The notes under the pieces were generated by a model. It was not told the origin of the DNA, did no database searches, and was given only the letters and a program-made list of their open reading frames with translations. From contig NW_025777643.1 of assembly GCF_021130785.1 (NCBI RefSeq), positions 23,419 through 87,418 of the forward strand: 64,000 nt of DNA. Direction: 5' to 3'. The first letter of the stretch is position 1. Every line of letters starts with the position of its first letter. Positions 56,592-64,000 of this stretch are shown here, piece by piece. Both the position numbers and the translations under genes were made by a program. This stretch comes from Homalodisca vitripennis (taxonomy: Eukaryota > Arthropoda > Insecta > Hemiptera > Cicadellidae).

Positions 56592-56936
56592 TATTCTAGT
56601 ATTGCTAGATAGAGAAATACATTTCAAATAAAATAAAAGCAACAATGGGGTATTTTATTTTATATTATTTGAGCAAAAAAAATTTTTTTTAATTTAAAAA
56701 GTTCCAAAACTTTTATAGTTTGTACAGCATTATTATTTTTAAATTATGACCAAATATATCACTATCTATTTATTATTAAAGCTCATTTCATGTTAATCCA
56801 AAAAGATATAAAATATAACCAAATAACTTGAAAAATAAATTTTTTATAAACATATAACAAAACTCTTACGCTTGTAGCATTTTTAATAGGATAACTCCAG
56901 TTGAGCTGATAGTAAAAATATGTATAAGCCAATGGG
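56205..56936. mobile_element. piggyBac-like MITE
   Basis: CCCATTGGCCTT at the left is inverted as AAGCCAATGGG at the right. TTAA duplications lie at 56201-56204 and 56937-56940. Near the left end two near-palindromes around CACGGAACCGTTCCGTG repeat. No ORF. Confidence 0.85.
56513..56592 (+). repeat. (AT)n(AC)n microsatellite
   Basis: A long (AT) run passing into (AC), inside the MITE. Confidence 0.95.
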
Positions 56937-57466
56937 TTAACCAGGCTCGAGAAGGGTTTGAAAAAATGTATAATACAGACATATGTTCTAATTTATAGGC
57001 AGATGGACCATGCAGAAAGGATTACTTAAATTATTCAAGAATCATAGTAGCGATTGATATGTCCATATGACCTTCATTAGTATTATTTCTTTTTGCCAGA
57101 ACTCGTCTACCTGCTTGTATACTAACATGTATCAAAGACTGATCCTCAGCCCAATTACTCATAAGACGAACTAAGCACCCAAATCTGTGTTCAGTTTTTC
57201 AGCCCACATGCAGTATTCAACTCTTTTTAAGATTTGCTTGTTCAATAGTAACCCAATAGCATTAAGAACAACACTCCTTTGTTTAGCTTCAGTTTTGTTT
57301 GATAATCGATCATAATTGTATGTAATATCTTAATTTATTGATTGAACGTTAGCAAAGCCTGTAACTCAGGCAATATTTCTCTCCTGTCTGTGCACAGGAT
57401 ATCTAGAGAATAAAAAGTCTGTATACTACCTTTTACTACCACATTGTTGACTATTTTACATTATAC

Positions 57467-57730
57467 AGGGTGTAAAAAAGGTCCTGCATGGGTTTAATAA
57501 TCCCGAATGATTACAGGTAAAGCAATAAAACGTGGTACATCATTACTGCACCTATAAATGTACTTTTTGAAGTAACTACCATATTTTGTCTTGTCCCAGA
57601 GGGGGATGGCCCGCAAGGAGTCAGAAGGAAATCTTAAATGAGAGCATAGGTCGAGTAGTACATCAGATTATAGGTCTCTATTAGTAGAGTACAATGCTGC
57701 AAATCTGACCTCAAAGGGTTGACTCTCTAA
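57467..57730 (+). mobile_element. single arm of the fold-back family
   Basis: Begins CAGGGTGTAAAAAAGGTCCTG and aligns with the left arm at 53565. The conserved core is cgcaaggagtcagaaggaaa and the 8 bases after it. No opposite arm is found to 58193, so it is a solo or truncated end. Confidence 0.8.
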
Positions 57731-58193
57731 AAAATTATGCTGGTTTAAACTTAGAAACATTTACAATGTAGTTCCTGTTCTAATTGGTTTAATATTCTTG
57801 TCTTGGCTCAAGTTGTGCAAGTTAAACGTAGTAAAGGAATACTGGACTTATGAAATAGTTTTTAAGGTAGTTATTGACTCTTCACATCAAATGGAGGATG
57901 GTCTACTCAACCTGTACCATATCGCAGACAGATCTATAAATAACTAAGGGGTTGTATTCTTGAGTAATTCACTATTTGTTATCTCCTATTTAGTATTGTG
58001 TACACACATTCACACATTTGGATCCTTTTGAGTAGAGTAATCTATAATCAATTAAATACTTTGAATATTCATACAACCTAAATTACAATAACGTTCCCTA
58101 TTAAAATGGTGGTTACAAAAAATAAAACATGCTTTAAATCCCAAAATTATTTTATTAATAATATGTATGAGATAAGAAAATAAACAAATGAAA
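57731..58193. other. intergenic and 3' UTR of eIF3c
   Basis: On the minus strand an AATAAA lies at 58150-58155, about 40 bases after the eIF3c stop. Confidence 0.55.
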
Positions 58194-58310
58194 TTAGTAA
58201 GTCCTTTGCGCGTTGTCTCGGTCACGCCTCTGTCGACCCCAATCTTGGCCGGGTCGGTTGTAGTTCTGTCGGAACTGTCCTTGGTTTCCACCACGCAGGA
58301 AGAAGTTTTC
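58194..58310 (-). CDS. eIF3c: eIF3c last exon (RG-rich tail)
   Basis: Encodes NFFLRGGNQGQFRQNYNRPG, then DWGRQRRDRDNAQRTY and TAA. To follow the preceding exon (...FEMKQ G) in frame, one A of the run at 58306-58309 is surplus. Acceptor tcctag on the minus strand. Confidence 0.9.
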   Translation of the reverse strand, partial: ENFFLRGGNQGQFRQNYNRPGQDWGRQRRDRDNAQRTY

Positions 58311-58578
58311 CTAGGATAAAAAATAATCAAGTAAAATAACCATACCTATAGATTTACTGCTTTTTCAGCTTTTCAACAAATTTGTTCCATAATTAAAAAT
58401 ATTACTCTAAATACAGTATTTATTATGAGAATTTATAAAATATATTATAGAAAAAACACTTATTTAATTCTGGTCTTTGTTCTACCAAAACAAACAAAAA
58501 TAATTTCTTCTCAATCTTGACAACCCAACTGATATTTTTGCCCACTGTATATTAGTAAAATCCAAGTAATATACTGAC

Positions 58579-58717
58579 CTTGCTTCATCTCGAATATTCT
58601 CTCGTTGGACTCCACGAGGTTGTTGACCTTGTCGGCCAGCTGTAAGGCCAGGGACTGCAGGCGACTGGGTTCACTGCGATGCATCACCACTGTTTGGGTC
58701 GGGTCGTCTAGAGAAGC
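58579..58717 (-). CDS. eIF3c: eIF3c exon ([15 protein letters not shown])
   Basis: Encodes [41 protein letters not shown] and EMKQ, almost identical to the family. No frame problem. Acceptor gtaaag, donor gtcagt. Confidence 0.95.
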
Positions 58718-59712
58718 CTTTACAACACAGTTTCATTAAATTCTTGGTAAAAAATCAAATACTATTTTCTGAATTAGTACAATTATGTGACATCATAGGT
58801 GTTGCTTAAAAAATTGAATATACAATTTAATTTTAAAAAACTACACTTAACCCTTTGAATGCCAACGTCCGAATTCTACCGGACATCAAAAGTTAGCTGA
58901 AAAGCGCCAACGTCCGATGTTACCGGATGTTTGGGGGGGAAAAATCACTAAAATTTAAAACTAATATCATATTACATTGTTCGTGAAGAACTGTTCTTTT
59001 CAAAATAAATTATTATAGTACACTTCCAATCAATTGACTTTAACGAAAATCTAGAACTCACATACACACATTTGGTTGACATGGCTACCGGAAACAATGT
59101 GATATTAGTTTCTTAAATGTTGTATAACTCATTCATTGTTCAGCTTTTTCAAGATTTATAGACTAATTGAATACCCTTTCCAGTGATATGGACAAAGAAA
59201 AGGATATGAATTTTTTTAGATAAGTCCATTTTTGGTATTCTTAAATTTAATTTTTATGGTAACTTTATTTTATGTTGATTAGGTAGAGATTTTCAGACAT
59301 TTATTTCAGCTGTTTTTTCAGCTTATTAAATAATCAAACTGTGAAGTTTTTACTGAAACCTTGCAAATGCCTTCAAAAGAGCTGGCACTTTATAGTACAC
59401 CAACTCAATAAGTACTTGGCACTCAAAGGGTTAAAATACTAAAAAACTATGTTATAAGAAAGAAGATATTTTATTTTTATTTAACTGTCAATTTTATGGC
59501 ATAATAATTGAAAATAATCACGTAGACAACAACCAATGTTTATTGTTCATAAGTACTTTTATTACATACTTTTGAAATCTTTTATCTTTTAAAATTTGAA
59601 GCACTCCTACTAATTTTGAATGTAATTTATATATATTGCCCATTCAAAGAAAAACTTAAATGAACCCAGATATGTTGTAAACATAAACAATCAATTTACA
59701 ATATTTTCTTAC
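58718..59712 (-). other. eIF3c intron with a MITE
   Basis: Apart from the MITE at 58851-59430 the sequence is AT-rich and featureless. Confidence 0.6.
58851..59430. mobile_element. piggyBac-like MITE in an eIF3c intron
   Basis: Left end CCCTTTGAATGCCAACG is inverted as TTGGCACTCAAAGGG at the right end. TTAA lies at 58847-58850 and 59431-59434. A subterminal direct repeat gccaacgtccga occurs twice near the left end. No ORF. Confidence 0.85.
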
Positions 59713-59918
59713 CATCAACTCCTCATTGATTATCATTTTACTGATGATGGAATGAACACTGGACTTCTCCATCTGGAACATCTCCGAGAGAGTGGGCATG
59801 GAGATTGACGCGTACACGTGAGAGTAGGTGAATAGGTAAAGTGCGCAGGGATTCTTCTTTGATGAGACGGGTCCAGCATTCCTCTCACCTTGTCACTCTC
59901 GTAGAACAAATCCCAAAC
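59713..59918 (-). CDS. eIF3c: eIF3c PCI-domain exon, two frame breaks
   Basis: In three successive frames it reads [16 protein letters not shown], then LIKEESLRT, then [20 protein letters not shown] through [12 protein letters not shown], the family order. The breaks fall at 59869-59871 (one surplus base in CCC) and 59838-59840 (one surplus in TTT), both short homopolymers. Confidence 0.9.
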
Positions 59919-60429
59919 CTACCATAGAAATTTATATTTGTTAAATTAAGGGGAAAATTATAAAACAAGAATTAATGTAGACTCATGACTATTAAAACTA
60001 TGTGCAGTATTTTTGTTTTCCAATCTTTCACAGCATACAATTTTTTTAACTAATCACCATTAGGGTGAATGTAGCGTAGAGTTAGTAGAATCGTTTTTAA
60101 GTGTTTAAATGTTTAAAAATAAAGTTAGTGTGTGCTAATTTTAAGTAAAAGTTTAATTTTCTGGGGGTTAACTCTAGGCCAATCCATCCCTCCAACACAC
60201 AAGAATAAAAAATATTGAAACTTTCCCAAATGCTTTACCCAAAATCAATCTGAGTAAATTTTATGTAAGCGTACTGTAGTACTTTAGCTGTAGTAACAGC
60301 TTTTAGGTGTTTACAGATGAAAAAGTGTATCATAATTACAGTTTTAAGTGTGGCAAGTTTTATGACTGGACTGGTGGAATCTAGGTTTAGTAGGTCTCTA
60401 TTGCACTAGCAAAGAAGAACACCCCTTAC

Positions 60430-60626
60430 CTTAGCATTCATTTTATCATTGATGATGTAGTCCTTACACACGGACCAGTTGCCGTTCCTCATGGCTTTGG
60501 CTAGCGGCGACCACGTGCTCTCTCATACTCTCCGGAGGCGCCGACTAGCGACTGTCTCATCACTGCTACGCAGTTGCTGGTAAAATGTCTTGGAAATCAT
60601 CCTTCGACGAGCGTCAAATTCATGGG
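60430..60626 (-). CDS. eIF3c: eIF3c exon ([15 protein letters not shown]), three frame breaks
   Basis: Starts [20 protein letters not shown], then in shifted frames [18 protein letters not shown] and [20 protein letters not shown]. Each shift needs one surplus base (about 60558, 60536 and 60499-60500). The acceptor gttgcag and donor gtaagg are intact. Confidence 0.9.
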
Positions 60627-60689
60627 CTGCAACAAAAAATGTCCAATTGTTGTGTCTATAAATATCCAATATAAACATATTTACAATAA

Positions 60690-60925
60690 TTAATTTGGTG
60701 CTTATTATCAACCAAGGGGACAGATTCCAGTTCTTGGGACACAGTATTTCTATTTTTGTAATATATTACATAACAGATTTGTCATCATTGGTAATTTTCT
60801 ACAATTCTGTTATTCTTTTATTTACAGATGATCATAATGGTGGTCTCTGTTCAGTGCACAAGCATCTATGTGGTTCCTTTTTAAAACTGACATACATTCT
60901 TCAAAATCTCATGAAATGTTCATAA
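60690..60925 (+). mobile_element. reverse transcriptase relic
   Basis: The + strand reading [20 protein letters not shown], then DLSSLVIFYNSVILLFTDDHNGG, resembles the non-LTR RT stretch 'PQGSVLGPILF...NDLPSLV...FADD'. Strongly decayed; short. Inside or upstream of an eIF3c intron. Confidence 0.35.
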
Positions 60926-61183
60926 TTCCATTTCTTTAATTCATTGTTGTTGCGCTTGAACTCAATTTGAGTGAAATACAGTATAAGGTATCTCTACAAA
61001 AGAAAGAACAATGGGATTGAGTTCAGATGAACTGAACCTCCTTGGTTGATCCAATTTTTCTTTGTAAAATATAAGTGATATTATTTTGAACACCCGAAGT
61101 GAAACAGACTGGTACAGTGACATAATCCCTCGATGCCTGAGGCCCTCTCTAATAAAAATGGAAGATAAAACGGTTTAATAAAT

Positions 61184-63953
61184 CAGGGTCCCCACCCGAC
61201 CGTCGAAAACCGTGAAACCGGAATAAGCCGTGAATTTCGTTCACCGTGAAAAAACCTTAAATAAGCCGTGAATTTTGTTTACATACCGTGAAAATCTCTA
61301 CAACTTTTGAATAAATAAAATCAACACGGGTCGTCGTCAGACGATCATATGGGAAAGTTGACCTTCGCTATTGCAAAGTAAAAAGTATCACGCAATGTAG
61401 GGGATAGACCACGAAGTTTGACAGGTGCTGCTATCTGAGCGAATTGTACTGATAATATGGTTTATAAACAAATGAGGAAAAGGAAGGGCCGGTGGGAGAT
61501 GACGCTTCCGGCTCAAATCACGTGAGGCCTGTCTTTGTCTGTCGCCAGGTTCCGTGCCTTGGCTACGCTACGCGACTGTAAACAAGGCATTCTCTGATTG
61601 AAACGCGAGATTAATAAACACAATTTAATTACTTGATAGATTGTCGTTTAATGTAAACAACTTTTCGTATTGGAGTTTTTATTGTATCAGATATAGTCTA
61701 TTATTGTTTTCATAAAATAAAAAAAGTATACAAATCCTCTAATCTAATGTAAGGAATTTAAAATTACATTTTAACTTAATTTCATTCTATTAAATCCCTT
61801 ATTTTATTTAAATATTAATGAGAAAAATGCTATTCAGTACGATATCTATATCGTTGTGTGTAATGACTGTTAACACAATGTAATAATTATAAAAAATTTT
61901 AATTTATGGTGGACAATAAATTGAATTAATTTAGGGTCTTGCGTAAATAAATAGTATAATAATGTGACGGAGCAGAACCTACACGACACATATCAATTAA
62001 CGCAGCGAGACCATAACTTTATAGGCCTATATAACTGTTTTAATTACCAGTAAGGTCGTTTGAGAAAACAATTTTTATTTTTCATCTCTTTAGATATTAA
62101 ACGGTAGTGATATGCGTTTTCCTTATCAATAATATTTTTTATGATTCCTAAGCCTGCATGGATATTACGAGTGTACACGGTTTAAATCTTTTATGGTGAA
62201 TGTGTGTTTTAAATTGTATAATGTATTAGTAAAATATTACAAATGAAACGTCGTGTTATAAAAACGTTAGAAAGAAAAAAACCATTGCATTTTTTCTAAC
62301 GCAGGAAACAACAAAACGTTAAGTTAACTTTGTAGTTTTAAGCTTTATTACTACAAAACTACAAATCGAGGAAGTCGTCCAAGTATAATTTTTGACGGGT
62401 TCCATACGACTAACGTTAACGCTATTAATCATTTCATGCAGATGAAAAATATATCGTACAAGGTTCATATATTGTAATGTGGGTGCAGCGATGTTATGGT
62501 AAAAATAACCTTTGTTGTCTACTGTCCAATGAGAGTGGAAGGGGAGGGGTATATCGTGTACTCCACTCCCCCATCCTCGGACAACAGCTTGTTTTCATGT
62601 CTCAACATGAAAGATTTGTTTCCCCAGCTCGGCACTCCAATCTTATTCTTATTGTGAGAATTGATATAAAGATTTAAAGCTTTTCATTCAACTCATTCTG
62701 ACACTTTCTCACGGAAATTCTTCTGTTGAAAGAGGCTTCTCTGTCAACAAACAGTGTATAGTTGAAAACTTGAAGGAGGGAGAGTTTAGTCGCGTTGAGA
62801 AAAGTTTGTGACGGCGTATCAGCAGCAGGAGGATTGGAGGCAATGGGAATCACTAATGAATTAGTTCATGCTGCCAAAATTCCCACGCCCACTACTCGGC
62901 AGCACTTGGCAAAACAACGAGAAGAAATGAAAGACAAAATTAATTCTGAGAAAGAGAGGAAGCAAGCTGCAATAGAAAAAAAAAGAATTGGAAGCACAAA
63001 AATTCCAGGTTTTGTCCGACGCCAGGAAAAGGGCAGCTGAGTTAGACGATAAGATACAGGAACTTAGCAAAAAGTTGCAAATCGTAATTCACTTTTTATT
63101 CTAGGACATTTTTATCAATTTCTTTATTTATGTGTACAAATATAAATTTTTTTTGTATAAAACTGGTACCAAAAACTTTTCTTATAACAAGTTGTATATA
63201 ATTTTTATACATTTAACGTTTATATGTTATTTTAATTTCAATAAAATTGCCTTTTCTTATGTACTAATTAAAATGTGAACCTGTGATTATGTGAAAATTT
63301 TCCTGTGGAAGAAATTGATCGAAATAATAATAATAATGTGTTAAACAAGAAAATAATTTAATAATCACGCAAGTGTACTTCATGGACTCAAACGAGTTAG
63401 CCTTAGCCAACGTACGAATCCTGTCACCTGCATCTTGTCTAACCTGTGGTCAACAAAGTTCTCTTCAGATTTCAACAAACTTGTAAGTTAAAGAAAATTA
63501 TGAGCTATGTGCATGCTAATTATATTTGAAAATTTGTCTTTGTCCATTGCTTTTGATGACTGTTATGATGATGTTTTGTAAAAATAATAATATGCCTTGT
63601 TATATTCATTATGTAGCAAATCGCACATAAAATCGGGCGCTCGCCGCTCAATGCTTGCGTCGTAACTGAAGCCTATTGTTATTTCGTTTCTTTTAGACGT
63701 TTCCGTCAATTCCTGCACGACCAATGACATCGTTAGTCAAATGGGAAGAAGTTTTATATTGTATTTTACCGCTCTGGCTGGGCACGCGTCTGTAGTGTTT
63801 ACGTCTCACAACTTCGCCCCTCTCCAACACGATTTTGTGTATTACCGGTAACGTTGTTTATGAAAACTTTCCGACCTTGAATTTTAATTTTTTAACCGTG
63901 AAAACCGTGAATTAGCCGTGAATTTAGAGTATTTAATTGAGTGGGAACCCTGT
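61184..63953 (+). mobile_element. hAT-type transposon, internally degraded
   Basis: Ends CAGGGTCCCCAC and (inverted) CAGGGTTCCCAC. The direct repeat TAAAT flanks it on both sides (61179-61183, 63954-63958). The motif CCGTGAA is clustered near both ends, five times within 61205-61300 and three times within 63889-63923. A hAT dimerisation segment remains near 62710-63040. A 5-bp target duplication differs from the 8 bp usual for hAT, so the subgroup is uncertain. Confidence 0.7.
62708..63040 (+). pseudogene. hAT transposase C-terminal (dimerisation) remnant
   Basis: Encodes LSHGNSSVERGFSVNKQCIV, then ENLKE, then after a one-base frame change SLVALRKVCDGVSAAGGLEA and a Lys/Glu-rich coiled tail. 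'HGNSSVERGFS' is the hallmark of the hAT C-terminal dimerisation region. The DDE core is not visible upstream. Confidence 0.7.
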
Positions 63954-64000
63954 AAATATATTTATTGTTTTTTTAATTAATTTAAAGGTAATTTTAAAAT

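Larger units (their letters stand above)
58194..60626 (-). other. eIF3c: eIF3c gene, last four exons
   Basis: eIF3 subunit c is a core scaffold of the eIF3 initiation complex on the 40S ribosome. Minus-strand exons 60626-60430, 59918-59713, 58717-58579 and 58310-58194 encode the C-terminal PCI/winged-helix region and RG-rich tail in family order with correct phases. Six single-base insertions, one or more in three of the four exons, break the frame while the translation in the shifted frame stays conserved. No deletions are seen. That fits insertion-type sequencing error better than decay. Upstream exons are not visible to 64000. Intron 58718-59712 carries a MITE. Confidence 0.92.

Noticed and set aside
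58052..58330. 92-codon minus-strand frame as a separate small gene
   Set aside because: It overlaps the eIF3c last exon in another frame; the family-matching frame ends at 58194.

Overview
This window looks like arthropod nuclear DNA, most likely from an insect with a large, transposon-rich genome. It is AT-rich, its genes are split by GT-AG introns of up to about 12 kb, and it carries many classes of eukaryotic mobile elements. I cannot name the species; a hemipteran would fit but is only a guess.

Two host genes are present and converge tail to tail. The first, on the + strand, is the 3' three quarters of tripeptidyl-peptidase II (TPP2), a giant cytosolic subtilisin-like exopeptidase. Fifteen exons run from 560 to 55252 and cover roughly residues 340 to the C-terminus of the family, including the oxyanion Asn and the nucleophile Ser. 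The Asp and His exons lie to the left of the window. The second, on the - strand, is the last four exons of eIF3 subunit c (58194-60626).

Layout of the TPP2 introns: a hAT relic (1-253); a tandem duplication of part of the catalytic-Ser exon (1256-1960); a Ty3/gypsy LTR retrotransposon with paired LTRs (2574-8440); a chain of minus-strand non-LTR retrotransposons (10.1-14.0, 15.8-17.9, 21.0-32.2 kb), two of which keep recognisable endonuclease and reverse transcriptase and one an SGNH esterase ORF1; a Tigger/pogo transposon with one in-frame stop (33262-35740); a Helitron-like element (38659-39556); a 66-bp satellite with 990-bp higher-order periodicity (40965-43930); a piggyBac-like element (45638-47058); a Penelope-like element with a GIY-YIG endonuclease (50919-51886); and a long-armed fold-back element carrying a helix-turn-helix ORF (53565-54896). 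The intergenic stretch and eIF3c introns hold two piggyBac-like MITEs and a second, single-arm copy of the fold-back family. A hAT-type element (61184-63953) fills the right end.

Two signals stand out. First, TPP2 exons have been partially duplicated into neighbouring introns at least five separate times, at visibly different stages of decay. Second, conserved exons of both genes carry single-base insertions that break frame while the encoded residues stay conserved. Several lie in short homopolymers, and no deletions are seen in the host exons. This looks more like insertion-biased sequencing or assembly error than gene death, and it matters for anyone predicting proteins from this contig.
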